Positions 8,990-18,317 are shown, numbered from the stretch's first letter. The stretch is 64,000 nucleotides of DNA from Inquilinus ginsengisoli_B (GCF_050434925.1 NZ_JBNDJK010000001.1:1116001-1180000); one strand, 5' to 3'. Made by a program: numbers and translations. Notes: generated from the letters alone by a model not told the origin.

Positions 8990-10381
8990 ATGGATCTCGA
9001 TCCAGTCCTCCTGTCGCGGTTCCAGTTCGCCTTCGTGATCTCGTTCCACTTCCTGTTCCCGGCCTTCACCATCGGCATCGCCAGCTGGCTGGCGGTGCTG
9101 GAGGGGCTGTATCTGAAGACCGGGCGGACGGAATTCCGGACCCTCTACAAGTTCTGGATCAAGATCTTCGCCGTCTCCTTCGGCGTCGGCGTCGTCACCG
9201 GCATCGTCATGACCTACCAGTTCGGCACCAACTGGGCGGGCCTGACCCGGGCCGGCGGCAGCATCCTGGGGCCGCTGCTCGGCTATGAGGTGGTGACCGC
9301 CTTCTTCCTCGAGGCCGGCTTCCTCGGCATCATGCTGTTCGGCTGGGACAAGGTGCCGCGAATCGTCCATTTCGGCGCCACCGCCGCGGTCGCGGTCGGC
9401 ACCGCCATCTCCGCCTTCTGGATCCTGTCGGCCAATTCCTTCCTGCACACCCCGGCGGGGTTCGAGGTGGCGGACGGCACCCTGGTCCCGGCCGACTGGC
9501 TGGCGATCGTGTTCAACCCGTCCTTCCCGGTGCGCTTCCTGCACACGGTGGTGGCGGCCTACCTGACCACGGCCTTCGTCATCGGCGGCGTCTCGGCCTG
9601 GTACCTGCTGCGCGGCCGCGCCGTGCTGGAATCGCGCCAGGCCTTCTCGATGGCGCTGTGGCTGATCGCGGTGCTGGCGCCGCTGCAGATCTTCATCGGC
9701 GACCAGTCGGGGCTGGAGGTGCGCGAGCACCAGCCGGCCAAGCTGGCGGCGATCGAGGCGCATTGGGAAACCGGCTCGGACGTGCCGTTGATCCTGTTCG
9801 CCTGGCCCGACCAGAGCGGCGAGAAGAACGACTTCGTGCTCGAGATCCCGCATCTCGGCTCGCTGATCCTGACCCACAGCTGGGACGGCTCGGTGCAGGG
9901 GCTGAAGGACTTCCCAGCCGACCAGCGGCCGCCGGTCGCGATCGTGTTCTGGACCTTCCGGATCATGGTGGGCCTGGGCTTCCTGATGCTCGGCGCCGGC
10001 CTGCTCGGGCTGTGGCTGCGGGCGACCGGCCGGCTCTACGACAGCCGCTGGTTCCAGCGCTTCATGGTGATGATGCTGCCCTCCGGCTTCGTCGCCGTGA
10101 TCGCCGGCTGGTTCACCACCGAGATCGGCCGCCAGCCCTGGGTGGTGCAGGGCATCCTGCGCACAGCGGATGCGCTGTCCCCTGTCGGCGGCGGCAGCGT
10201 GCTGCTGTCGCTGGTCCTGTTCGTGCTGATCTACGCGATCCTGCTCGGCTCGGCCGTCTACTACATCGTCAAGCTGGTGCGGATCGGGCCGGAAGCCGCC
10301 GAATCCGATCGCGAGGAGACCTTCAAGACCCCGGCGCGGCCGTTCTCTCTGCCCGACGCCACCTTCGAATCGCGGGAGTGA
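8990..10381 (+). CDS. cydA: Cytochrome bd ubiquinol oxidase subunit I (short Q-loop, CioA type)
   Basis: A 463-residue, polytopic inner-membrane haem subunit of the terminal oxidase that oxidises ubiquinol and reduces oxygen to water. Seen: the N-terminal SRFQFAFVISFHFLFPAFTIG with the haem-ligand His, PVRFLHTVVAAYL (second His), the quinol-binding loop GDQSGLEVREHQPAKLAAIE with the conserved Lys/Glu, and FRIMVGLGF with the axial Met. GWFTTEIGRQPW is typical of the CIO-like branch. The Q-loop is short, lacking the insertion of E. coli CydA. GGAG in GAAGGAG lies ahead of the ATG. It is followed 4 bases later by cydB; cydDC assembly genes are not in the window. Confidence 0.95.
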   Translation: MDLDPVLLSRFQFAFVISFHFLFPAFTIGIASWLAVLEGLYLKTGRTEFRTLYKFWIKIFAVSFGVGVVTGIVMTYQFGTNWAGLTRAGGSILGPLLGYEVVTAFFLEAGFLGIMLFGWDKVPRIVHFGATAAVAVGTAISAFWILSANSFLHTPAGFEVADGTLVPADWLAIVFNPSFPVRFLHTVVAAYLTTAFVIGGVSAWYLLRGRAVLESRQAFSMALWLIAVLAPLQIFIGDQSGLEVREHQPAKLAAIEAHWETGSDVPLILFAWPDQSGEKNDFVLEIPHLGSLILTHSWDGSVQGLKDFPADQRPPVAIVFWTFRIMVGLGFLMLGAGLLGLWLRATGRLYDSRWFQRFMVMMLPSGFVAVIAGWFTTEIGRQPWVVQGILRTADALSPVGGGSVLLSLVLFVLIYAILLGSAVYYIVKLVRIGPEAAESDREETFKTPARPFSLPDATFESRE

Positions 10382-10385
10382 AGCC

Positions 10386-11414
10386 ATGATTCCGGATGTC
10401 TGGACGATTCCGACCGTCCTGCCCCTGATCTGGGCCGCGATCGCCGCCGCCGGGGTGTTCATGTATGTGCTGATGGACGGGTTCGACCTCGGCGTCGGCA
10501 TCCTGTTCCCCTGGGCACACAGCGAGGAGGACCGCGACCTGATGATGAACTCGGTCGCGCCGATCTGGGACGGCAACGAGACCTGGCTGGTGCTCGGCGG
10601 CGTCGTCCTGCTGGCCGTGTTTCCGGTCGCCTTCTCGATCATCCTGCCGGCGCTATATTTGCCGATCACCTTCATGGTGATGGGGCTGATCTTCCGCGGC
10701 GTCGCCTTCGAGTTCCGGTTCAAGGCCCATACCAGCAAATGGCTGTGGACCGTGGCCTTCGCCGGCGGCAGCCTGCTCGCCACCTTCTTCCAGGGCGTGG
10801 TGCTGGGCACCTTCGTGCAGGGCTTCCCGGTCTCCGGCACCCAGTACACCGGCGGGACGTTCCACTGGGTCTCGCCGTTCAGCCTGATGACCGGCGTCGC
10901 GCTGGTGCTGGGCTACGGGCTGCTCGGCGCCGCCTGGCTGGTAATGAAGACCGAAGGGCCGCTGCAGGCCTGGGCCCGCGACGCCACCCTTCGCCTGCTG
11001 CTCGGCGTGCTGTTCTTCATGGCGGTGGTCAGTCTCTGGGTGCCCTTCCTGGACCAGTCGATCGCCCAGCGCTGGTTCACTTGGCCCAACATCGCGTATT
11101 TCGCGCCGGTGCCGATCCTGGTGGTGCTGTTCGCCTGGCGGCTGTGGCTGTCGCTGCAGCGCGGCTCCGACTACGGGCCGTTCCTCTACACTATGGCGCT
11201 GTTCGTGCTCGGCTACACCGGCTTGGCGATCAGCCTGTGGCCCCTTGTGGTGCCGCCCGACCTGACGATCTGGGACGTCGCCGCCCCGGCCTCGTCGCAG
11301 CTGTTCCTGCTGATCGGCGTCGCCTTCCTGATCCCGCTGATCCTGGTCTACACCGTCTATGCCTATTGGGTGTTCCGCGGGAAAGTGAGGTCCGGCGAGG
11401 GCTATCACCACTGA
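10386..11414 (+). CDS. cydB: Cytochrome bd ubiquinol oxidase subunit II
   Basis: A 342-residue integral membrane partner of CydA. Seen: VFMYVLMDGFDLGVGILFPWA near residue 20, NSVAPIWDGNETWLVLGG (about 56-73), FRGVAFEFRFKA, and about nine hydrophobic segments; all are standard CydB features. It starts 4 bases after the cydA stop, so the pair is one operon. No CydX-type small subunit is visible directly downstream. Confidence 0.95.
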   Translation: MIPDVWTIPTVLPLIWAAIAAAGVFMYVLMDGFDLGVGILFPWAHSEEDRDLMMNSVAPIWDGNETWLVLGGVVLLAVFPVAFSIILPALYLPITFMVMGLIFRGVAFEFRFKAHTSKWLWTVAFAGGSLLATFFQGVVLGTFVQGFPVSGTQYTGGTFHWVSPFSLMTGVALVLGYGLLGAAWLVMKTEGPLQAWARDATLRLLLGVLFFMAVVSLWVPFLDQSIAQRWFTWPNIAYFAPVPILVVLFAWRLWLSLQRGSDYGPFLYTMALFVLGYTGLAISLWPLVVPPDLTIWDVAAPASSQLFLLIGVAFLIPLILVYTVYAYWVFRGKVRSGEGYHH

Positions 11415-11490
11415 GCGCCATCACTGAGCGATGGGCGCGGCAGGGCGATCCGGGGTAGTCTCCGCGCCAACACTTTCCCAGGAGATTCCC

Positions 11491-12780
11491 ATGGCCGGAT
11501 CGGGCTACCGCAAGGACCGCATCGGCAACCACAAGCTGCACCCCGAGACGCTGATGCTCGGCTATGGCTACGACCCGACCCTGTCCGAGGGCGCGGTCAA
11601 GCAGCCGGTGTTCCTGACCTCGACCTTTGTGTTCAAATCGGCCGAGGACGGGCGCGACTTCTTCGACTACACCGCCGGCCGGCGCGAGCCGAAGCCGGGC
11701 GCCGATGCCGGGCTGGTCTACACCCGCTTCAACCATCCCAACAGCGAGATCGTCGAGGACCGCCTGGCGATCTACGAGGGCGCCGAGGCGGCGGGCATCT
11801 TCTCCAGCGGCATGTCGGCGATCGCCACGACGCTCCTGGCCTTCGCCCGGCCGGGCGACGTGATCCTGCACAGCCAGCCGCTCTACGGCGGCACCGAGAC
11901 GCTGATCGCGCGCACCCTGTCGCCGTTCCAGATCGGCGCGGTCGGGTTCCCGGACGGCGTCGACGGCGCCGTGATCCGCAAGGCGGCGGACGACGCGATG
12001 GCCAAGGGCCGGGTCTCGGTGATCCTGGTCGAATCGCCGTCGAACCCGCTCAACACCCTGGTCGACCTCGAGCTGGTGCGCGCCGTCGCCGACGAGATCG
12101 GGGCGAAGCAGGGCCACACCCCGGTGGTGGTCTGCGACAACACCCTGCTCGGCCCGATCTTCCAGAAGCCGATCCGGCACGGCACCGACATCGTGGTCTA
12201 TTCCCTGACCAAATATGTCGGCGGCCACAGCGACCTGGTGGCCGGCGCGGTGCTCGGCCGGCGCGACCAGATCCGCCAGGTCAAGCTGCTGCGCGGCGCC
12301 ATCGGCACCCAGCTCGACCCGCATTCGGCCTGGATGATCGCGCGGTCGCTGGAGACGCTGTCGCTGCGCATGACCGCGGCCTGCCGCAACGCCGAGACCG
12401 TGACCCGGTTCCTGGCCGAGCATCCGCAGGTCGCCGCGGTCTACTACCCGGCGCTGCTGCCCGAAGGCAGCCCGGAGCGGGCGGTGTTCGACCGGCAATG
12501 CACCGGCGCCGGCACCACCTTCTCCTTCGACATCAAGGGTGGCGAGGCCGAGGCCTTCCGCTTCCTCAACGCGCTCAGGATCTTCAAGCTGGCGGTCAGC
12601 CTGGGCGGCACCGAATCCCTGGTCTGCCACCCGGCCACCACGGTGCATTCCGGCGTGCCGAAGGAGACGCGGGAGCGGATCGGCATCTCCGACGCCACCA
12701 TCCGCGTCTCGATCGGCATCGAGCATGTCGAGGACCTGGTCGCCGACCTGACACAGGCCCTGGCCGCCAGCGCAGGCTGA
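11491..12780 (+). CDS. Cystathionine gamma-synthase/lyase family PLP enzyme
   Basis: A 429-residue PLP-dependent transsulfuration-family enzyme. The phosphate-binding YTRFNHPNSEIVEDRL, the FSSGMSAIATTL segment and the Schiff-base lysine in SLTKYVGGHSDLVAGA (Lys about 241) are present, and the C-terminal RVSIGIEHVEDLVADL is family-typical. An insertion after the PVFLTSTFVF strand (DYTAGRREPKPG) marks the alphaproteobacterial subgroup usually named only by family. It could make or cleave cystathionine or act on O-acyl-homoserine; the sequence does not decide. AGGAGA precedes the ATG at 11491; an in-frame start 60 bases upstream has no such site. It has no SAM-II riboswitch, unlike metZ. Confidence 0.85.
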   Translation: MAGSGYRKDRIGNHKLHPETLMLGYGYDPTLSEGAVKQPVFLTSTFVFKSAEDGRDFFDYTAGRREPKPGADAGLVYTRFNHPNSEIVEDRLAIYEGAEAAGIFSSGMSAIATTLLAFARPGDVILHSQPLYGGTETLIARTLSPFQIGAVGFPDGVDGAVIRKAADDAMAKGRVSVILVESPSNPLNTLVDLELVRAVADEIGAKQGHTPVVVCDNTLLGPIFQKPIRHGTDIVVYSLTKYVGGHSDLVAGAVLGRRDQIRQVKLLRGAIGTQLDPHSAWMIARSLETLSLRMTAACRNAETVTRFLAEHPQVAAVYYPALLPEGSPERAVFDRQCTGAGTTFSFDIKGGEAEAFRFLNALRIFKLAVSLGGTESLVCHPATTVHSGVPKETRERIGISDATIRVSIGIEHVEDLVADLTQALAASAG

Positions 12781-12802
12781 CCCCCGCCGCTCTTTGCGTT
12801 TC

Positions 12803-12835
12803 CACTCCTCCCCGGGCTTGGCCCGGGGAGGAGTG
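12803..12835. repeat. Perfect 14-bp inverted repeat (hairpin) after the PLP-enzyme gene
   Basis: CACTCCTCCCCGGG (12803-12816) and its exact complement (12822-12835) around a five-base loop. It has no T-run. It resembles dispersed intergenic hairpin repeats of alphaproteobacteria and may also terminate transcription ahead of the TetR gene. Confidence 0.55.
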
Positions 12836-12900
12836 GGACCTCGTCGGAATTGCGCCCGGATCTGTGGGGGCGAGCCGAATGGCCGAGCATGATCGATTTT

Positions 12901-12918
12901 AGATGTCGCCCGACATCG
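12901..12918. promoter_or_regulatory. TetR operator copy 1 (autoregulatory)
   Basis: AGATGTCGCCCGACATCG is a near-perfect 18-bp palindrome 50 bases before the TetR start. It differs only at the centre and last base from the copy at 13724-13741 in front of the pump operon. The shared sequence ahead of a TetR gene and its neighbour is the usual sign of an autorepressor's operator. Confidence 0.75.
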
Positions 12919-12968
12919 GCCGGGTGGTAAGTTCAATCGGAATTGCTTGACCACCGGATCGGGCGGAG

Positions 12969-13541
12969 ATGAGGAAGTCGAGGCAGGAAGCGGCCGAGAC
13001 CCGGAGGCGCATTGTCGATGCCGCCTCGAAAGAGTTTCGCCGCAACGGGATCAGCGCGACGGGCCTTTCAGATCTCATGGCCGCTGCCGGGCTCACGCAT
13101 GGCGGGTTCTACCGGCATTTCAACTCGAAGGATGACCTCGTTGCCGAGGTCTGCGTGTCCGCGGCGGAGATGCTGATCGCTTCGATTGGCAAGGAGCAGG
13201 CGGACCATCCGGACCAGAGCCCGTTCGAGACCACCGTGAAGGGCTATCTTTCGGCCGGTCATCGGGACAATCCTGCAGAGGGGTGCCCGTTTGCGGCGCT
13301 TGGAAGCGAGCTCACGCGGGGCGACGATCTGGTCCGGGAGAAAGCGACGGACGGCTTCCGGGAGGTGGTGGGGGTCGTCGCCAGGCAGTTCACCGAGGTG
13401 AACGCCGATGTCGCAAGGGGCCGGGCCCTGAGCGCCCTGGCCACGATGATCGGAGCGCTGACGATGTCGCGCATGGTCAACGATCCCGACCTCTCCGCCG
13501 AGATCCTGCGGCAGGCGAAGCGACGTCTCCTGCAAGGATGA
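12969..13541 (+). CDS. TetR-family transcriptional regulator, possible electrophile/redox sensor
   Basis: A 190-residue repressor. The N-terminal helix-turn-helix (about 10-55) ends in the signature LTHGGFYRHFNSKDDL. The ligand domain contains EGCPFAALGSEL with Cys 106. From memory, E. coli NemR has its sensing Cys106 in a similar GC-x8-E context, so cysteine-based sensing of electrophiles is a reasonable hypothesis; a second cysteine is at 62. The only possible Shine-Dalgarno (GGAG, 12965-12968) abuts the ATG, and an in-frame stop at 12948 excludes an earlier start, so translation may be weak. Operator-like palindromes precede this gene and the pump operon 180 bases downstream, which it probably represses together with itself. 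Confidence 0.88.
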   Translation: MRKSRQEAAETRRRIVDAASKEFRRNGISATGLSDLMAAAGLTHGGFYRHFNSKDDLVAEVCVSAAEMLIASIGKEQADHPDQSPFETTVKGYLSAGHRDNPAEGCPFAALGSELTRGDDLVREKATDGFREVVGVVARQFTEVNADVARGRALSALATMIGALTMSRMVNDPDLSAEILRQAKRRLLQG

Positions 13542-13723
13542 AGACGCTCTCCGCCTAGCCGCGCAAACGGAACCGCAGCCCCGGAAACGATCGCGCCGGT
13601 GACGCTGATGCTGCGGCGCGCCAGGGATTTCGCTTACGGCTTTCGGCTGGCCTTCCCGATCCGGATTCTCTTCGGCGAGAGCCCTTGACGATTTGCATGA
13701 CGTTCATCATCTATACGCGACTT

Positions 13724-13741
13724 AGATGTCGATCGACATCT
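13724..13741. promoter_or_regulatory. TetR operator copy 2, in front of the RND pump operon
   Basis: AGATGTCGATCGACATCT is a perfect 18-bp palindrome matching the copy at 12901. A TTGACG hexamer lies at 13685-13690 and a TATAC box at 13712-13716, just upstream, so a bound repressor would block the promoter or its start point. An ATG at 13726 lies inside this operator and is therefore unlikely to be a translation start. Confidence 0.8.
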
Positions 13742-13830
13742 TATTTCTGATGCTGCTTCGCCGGGTGCGGACTCGACGAACGGCAGACCTCACCGCCACC
13801 AGGGCCTTCGAGGATCAGCGGGGCGAGCAG

Positions 13831-15072
13831 ATGAACGAGATCAGCAGGTTGCCAGAGGTGGAGGAGCCGCCATCATCTTCGGCGGTCGAACGCCCGAAGC
13901 GCTGGCCCTGGGTAGCCGGAGTGGCGGCGACCGCACTGGCCGCGGCCGGGTGGTTCGGGTTCTCGCCCCGCGACAGCGGCCCGGCCGCGCAGGCCGCCGT
14001 TCCGCCGGCGCCGGTGACCGTGAGCCGCCCGATCGAGCGGGACGTCGACACGCAGATCGGCTTCCTCGGCCAGTTCTCGGCCGTCGACCGGGTCGAGCTG
14101 CGCGCGCAGGTCGGCGGGACACTGGCCGAGATCCATTTCGAGGACGGGCAGATCGTCAGGAAGGGCGACCTGCTCTTCGTCATCGACCCGAGCCCATACG
14201 AGATCAGGCTTGCCCAGGCGACCGCCCAACTGGCCGCCGCGGAGTCGCGCCTGACGCTGGCGAACAGCCAGCTCTACCGGGCGCAGGCTCTCAAGCGCAC
14301 CGATTTCGGAACCGCGGAGAATGTCGACCAGCGCACCGCCGATGTCGGTGCCGCGCAGGCCGCGATCGACGACGCCAAGGCTCAGATCCGCGATGCCCAA
14401 TTCGACATCGAGCATTGCCGCATCATCGCGCCCTTCAGCGGCCGCATCGGCGCGCACCAGGTCTCGATCGGCAGCCTGGTCGCCGGCAGCCGCTTCGCCA
14501 GCAGCCCGACGACGCTGCTGGCGACCCTCGTCTCGCTCGATCCCATCCATCTCGACTTCGACATGAGCGAGTCCGACTTCCTGACCTTCTCGCGCCAGCG
14601 TGCGGGTCTCGCGGCTCCGCTCGCCGACAAGGTCGACATCAGCCTCAGCGACGAGACCCGCTTCACCCGGCAGGGGACGCTCGAATTCGTCGACAACGCG
14701 CTCGATCGCTCGAGCGGCACGATCCACGCCCGGGCGCTGGTTTCCAATCCGGACCTGTTCCTGACGCCCGGGGCCTTTGCGCGGCTGCGCTTGGCGGTCG
14801 CCCCGCCCGCACCGGCCCTTATGGTGCCGGACACAGCGGTCCTGCTCGACCAGTCGCAGCACGTGGTGATGACCGTCGCCGCCGACGGCACCGTGGTGCC
14901 GAAGCCGGTCGAGACCGGCGACCTGCGCGGCGGGCTGCGCGTCATCCGCTCTGGGCTCGCGCCTGACGACCGCGTGATCATCGACGGGATCGTCCGGGCC
15001 GTGCCCGGCGGCAAGGTGGCGCCGCAGGACGGCGCTATCGCCGACAGCACGGCCGCGGATGGCCGGGGCTAG
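13831..15072 (+). CDS. RND efflux periplasmic adaptor subunit (MFP)
   Basis: A 413-residue membrane fusion protein with an uncleaved N-terminal membrane anchor (WPWVAGVAATALAAAGWFGF, about 32-51) instead of a lipobox. The order is lipoyl half (LGQFSAVDRVELRAQVGGTL), alpha-hairpin coiled coil (about 130-190), second lipoyl half (IEHCRIIAPFSGRIG), and beta-barrel. It ends near VDGIVRAV-like IIDGIVRAVPGGKV. The ATG at 13831 is preferred because it follows a GGGGCGAG site and gives a normal N-terminus; the longer frame would begin inside the operator. It is the first gene of the pump operon, 18 bases before the transporter. Confidence 0.9.
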   Translation: MNEISRLPEVEEPPSSSAVERPKRWPWVAGVAATALAAAGWFGFSPRDSGPAAQAAVPPAPVTVSRPIERDVDTQIGFLGQFSAVDRVELRAQVGGTLAEIHFEDGQIVRKGDLLFVIDPSPYEIRLAQATAQLAAAESRLTLANSQLYRAQALKRTDFGTAENVDQRTADVGAAQAAIDDAKAQIRDAQFDIEHCRIIAPFSGRIGAHQVSIGSLVAGSRFASSPTTLLATLVSLDPIHLDFDMSESDFLTFSRQRAGLAAPLADKVDISLSDETRFTRQGTLEFVDNALDRSSGTIHARALVSNPDLFLTPGAFARLRLAVAPPAPALMVPDTAVLLDQSQHVVMTVAADGTVVPKPVETGDLRGGLRVIRSGLAPDDRVIIDGIVRAVPGGKVAPQDGAIADSTAADGRG

Positions 15073-15090
15073 GAGAGAGAGAGAAGGATC

Positions 15091-18000
15091 ATGCGCCTGA
15101 CGCACTTCTTCATCGACCGGCCGATCTTCGCCACCGTCCTCAGCGTCTTCGTGACCCTGGTGGGGCTCGGCGCGCTCGCCATCCTGCCAGTCGCGCAGTA
15201 TCCCGAGATCGTGCCGCCGACGGTCCAGATCACGACGGTCTATCCGGGCGCGTCGGCCGAGACCGTCTCTCGGACCGTCGCGACGCCGCTCGAACAGCAG
15301 ATCAACGGCGTCGAGAACATGCTCTACATGGGCAGCCAGTCGACGGGTGACGGCAAGCTGACCATCACGGTGACGTTCCGGATCGGAACCGATCTGAACG
15401 TGGCGCAGATGCTGACCCAGAACCGGGTCCAGGACGCGCTGCCGCGGCTGCCGGAGGATGTGCAGCGGCTGGGCGTGCAGGTCCGAAAGGCGACGCCGAA
15501 CATCCTGCTCGCCGTCCACCTCTATTCGCCGGACAGCTCGCGCGACACGCTCTACATGTCGAACTATGCGACGCTGCATGTGAAGGATGCGCTGGCGCGG
15601 CTGCCGGGCGTCGGCGACGTGCAGTTCCAGGGGGCCCGCGAATATGCGATGCGCATCTGGCTCGATCCGGACAAGGTCGCGGCCCGGAACCTCAACGCCA
15701 GCGAGGTTCTTGCGGCCCTGCGGGCACAGAACCTGCAGGTCTCGGCCGGCATCCTGAACCAGCCGCCGGTGCCGTCGAAGGAGGCGTACCAGATCAACGT
15801 CCAGACGCTCGGTCGCCTGTCGACGCCCGAGCAGTTCTCCGACATCGTGGTGAAGTCCGATGACGCGGGACGGGTTACCCGTGTCCGCGACATCGGCCGC
15901 GTCGAGATCGGCGCCGCGGACTATGGGTCGACCAGCTACATGGACCGGGGCCCGGGCCTGCCGCTGCTGATCTTCGCGCAGCCGGGGGCGAACTCGCTCG
16001 CCGTCGAGGAGCAGGTCCTCGCCACGATGCAGACGCTGGCGCAGGCGTTCCCGCCCGGCCTCGACTACAAGATCATCTATAACCCGACGATCTTCATCGG
16101 GAAGTCCGTCAAGCAGGTGATCGAGACAATCTTCGAGGCGATCCTGCTGGTCGTCGCCGTCGTGTTCCTGTTCCTGCAGAGCTGGCGGGCCTCGATCATC
16201 CCGGTTATCGCCATCCCGGTGTCGCTGGTCGGGACCTTCGCGATCCTGTTCGCCCTCGGCATCTCTCTGAACAACCTGTCGCTGTTCGGCTTGGTGCTCG
16301 CCGTCGGCATCGTGGTCGACGATGCGATCGTTGTGGTCGAGAATGTCGAGCGCAACCTGCATCTCGGCCTGTCGCCGGCGGCGGCGGCGCACAAGACGAT
16401 GGACGAGGTCGGCGGCGCGCTGATCGCGATCGCGCTGACCCTCTGCGCGGTGTTCGTGCCGTCGGCCTTCCTCTCCGGCATCTCGGGCGAATTCTTCCGC
16501 CAATTCGCCGTCACCATCTCGGCCTCGACGGTCATCTCCTGCTTCGTGTCGCTGACGCTCAGCCCGGCGCTCTGCGCGGTGTTGTTCAAGGCCCACGACC
16601 CGGGGCAATCCGCGCGCGCCGGCCTCGGCCGCCGCCTGCTGCAGGCAGGCTTCGGCCGCTTCAATCGGGGGTTCGACCGACTGTCGCACGGCTATGGCAG
16701 GCTAGCGCGTCGTCTGATCCGGGCGACGGTCGTGGTGCTCGTGCTCTATCTCGGCCTGGTCGGCCTGACCGGCGTGCAGTTCGCCCGCGCCCCAACCGGC
16801 TTCATCCCGGAGCAGGACCAGGGCTATCTCATCACCGTGGTGCAGCTTCCGCCCGGCGCCACCCTCGACCGCACCGAAGCTGTTGTCGAGAAGGCCATCG
16901 ACATCATCCTCAAGACGCCGGGAATCGAGCATGTCGCGCCCTTCGCCGGCCTCGACGCCACCACCTTCACGGTGGCGTCCAATGCCGGCACGATCTTCTC
17001 GGGCCTGCCGTCGCTCTACAATCACGACATCGACGGCGTGACCGCGAACACGGTGCTCGCCGACCTCCGCCGGCGCCTCTCGGTGATCCAGGACGCCTAT
17101 GTCCTGACCATTCCGCCGCCCCCCGTGCAAGGCCTCGGCAGCGCAGGGGGTTTCAAGATGATGTTGCAGGACCAGGCGGGCCTCGGCTCGGAGACGCTCG
17201 CCCGCTCGGCGCAGGCGCTCGTCGCTGCTGCCAACAAGGATCCGGCCATCGGCGGCGCCTTCACCCTGTTCAGCACCCGCTCGCCCTCGATCTACACCGA
17301 TATCGACCGGGTGAAGGCCCAGAAGGTCGGGCTGACGCCGACGGACGTGTTTACCACGCTGCAGGTCTATCTCGGCTCGCAATACGTCAACGACTTCAAC
17401 TATCTCGGCCGGACCTTCCAGGTCATCGCCCAGGCCGATGGCGGCTTCCGCCAGGACGCGGGGGACATCTCGCGGCTCAAAGCGCGCAATGCCTCGGGCG
17501 AGATGGTGCCGATCGGCACGGTGGCCCAAATGCGGGCCGAGACCGCGCCCTATCGCGTGCCGCGCTACAACCTGTTCCCGGCGGCCGAGGTCCAGGGCGT
17601 CGCGGCGCCGGGCGTCGCGACCGGCACCGCGCTGAAGCGGATGGAGGAACTGGCCCGCGAGGTCCTGCCGCACGGGATCGGCTTCGAATGGACCGAGCTT
17701 GCCTTCCAGCAGCAGTTGCAGGGCACGCCGACCCTGCTGGTGTTCGGCGCCGCGGCCCTGTTCGTGTTCCTGGTCTTGGCCGCACAGTACGAGAGCTGGC
17801 GTTTGCCGCTCGCGGTGGTTCTGATCGTCCCGATGTGCCTGCTGGCGTCGGTCACCGGGCTGGGCCTCCGCGGGCTGCCGATCGACGTCCTGGCCCAGAT
17901 CGGCTTCGTGGTCCTGGTCGGGCTGGCGGCCAAGAACGCGATCCTGATCGTCGAGTTCGCGCGCCAGGCGGAGGAGGAGGGGGCCACCGCGGCTGAGGCG

Positions 18001-18261
18001 GCGGTGCGCGCGGCCCGCACCCGGCTGCGCCCAATACTGATGACGTCCTTCGCCTTCATCCTGGGTGTCGCGCCGCTAGTGGTCGCGACCGGCGCGGGGT
18101 CGGAGATGCGCCAGTCGCTGGGAACGGCCGTGTTCGCCGGCATGCTCGGCGTCACCGTGTTCGGCCTCCTGTTCACGCCCGTCTTCTACACCGCAGTCCG
18201 CAGGATCGGCGGCCGGCGTCGAGATCCCGCCGGAGCGGCTCGCGCCGCCGCGGCCCTCTGA
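15091..18261 (+). CDS. RND efflux transporter (HAE1, AcrB/MexF-like)
   Basis: A 1056-residue proton-driven pump. Seen: FFIDRPIFATVLSVFVTLVG at the N-terminus, YPGASAETVSRTVATPLEQQINGVENMLYM in the porter domain (quoted in two overlapping family blocks), the TM4 motif GIVVDDAIVVVEN, and the TM10 motif AAKNAILIVEFARQ. Length and duplicated topology are complete. It follows its adaptor by 18 bases, with AGGAGAGAG ahead of the ATG. Although it sits in a TetR-controlled, detoxification-rich neighbourhood, the substrate remains unknown. No outer-membrane factor is encoded nearby. Confidence 0.95.
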   Translation: MRLTHFFIDRPIFATVLSVFVTLVGLGALAILPVAQYPEIVPPTVQITTVYPGASAETVSRTVATPLEQQINGVENMLYMGSQSTGDGKLTITVTFRIGTDLNVAQMLTQNRVQDALPRLPEDVQRLGVQVRKATPNILLAVHLYSPDSSRDTLYMSNYATLHVKDALARLPGVGDVQFQGAREYAMRIWLDPDKVAARNLNASEVLAALRAQNLQVSAGILNQPPVPSKEAYQINVQTLGRLSTPEQFSDIVVKSDDAGRVTRVRDIGRVEIGAADYGSTSYMDRGPGLPLLIFAQPGANSLAVEEQVLATMQTLAQAFPPGLDYKIIYNPTIFIGKSVKQVIETIFEAILLVVAVVFLFLQSWRASIIPVIAIPVSLVGTFAILFALGISLNNLSLFGLVLAVGIVVDDAIVVVENVERNLHLGLSPAAAAHKTMDEVGGALIAIALTLCAVFVPSAFLSGISGEFFRQFAVTISASTVISCFVSLTLSPALCAVLFKAHDPGQSARAGLGRRLLQAGFGRFNRGFDRLSHGYGRLARRLIRATVVVLVLYLGLVGLTGVQFARAPTGFIPEQDQGYLITVVQLPPGATLDRTEAVVEKAIDIILKTPGIEHVAPFAGLDATTFTVASNAGTIFSGLPSLYNHDIDGVTANTVLADLRRRLSVIQDAYVLTIPPPPVQGLGSAGGFKMMLQDQAGLGSETLARSAQALVAAANKDPAIGGAFTLFSTRSPSIYTDIDRVKAQKVGLTPTDVFTTLQVYLGSQYVNDFNYLGRTFQVIAQADGGFRQDAGDISRLKARNASGEMVPIGTVAQMRAETAPYRVPRYNLFPAAEVQGVAAPGVATGTALKRMEELAREVLPHGIGFEWTELAFQQQLQGTPTLLVFGAAALFVFLVLAAQYESWRLPLAVVLIVPMCLLASVTGLGLRGLPIDVLAQIGFVVLVGLAAKNAILIVEFARQAEEEGATAAEAAVRAARTRLRPILMTSFAFILGVAPLVVATGAGSEMRQSLGTAVFAGMLGVTVFGLLFTPVFYTAVRRIGGRRRDPAGAARAAAAL

Positions 18262-18317
18262 CGTGTCAGGGCCTCGATCCGCGATTGCATCCATCCTTCG
18301 ATAGACAAGGGACTATC

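Noticed and set aside
13726..13830. Upstream in-frame ATG as start of the RND adaptor (35 extra residues)
   Set aside because: It lies inside the TetR operator palindrome, has no ribosome-binding site, and the added residues are unlike the family; 13831 is better.
13873..16689. Minus-strand 938-codon frame opposite the RND operon
   Set aside because: Antisense to adaptor and pump, with low-complexity Arg/Asp/Gly content and no domain.
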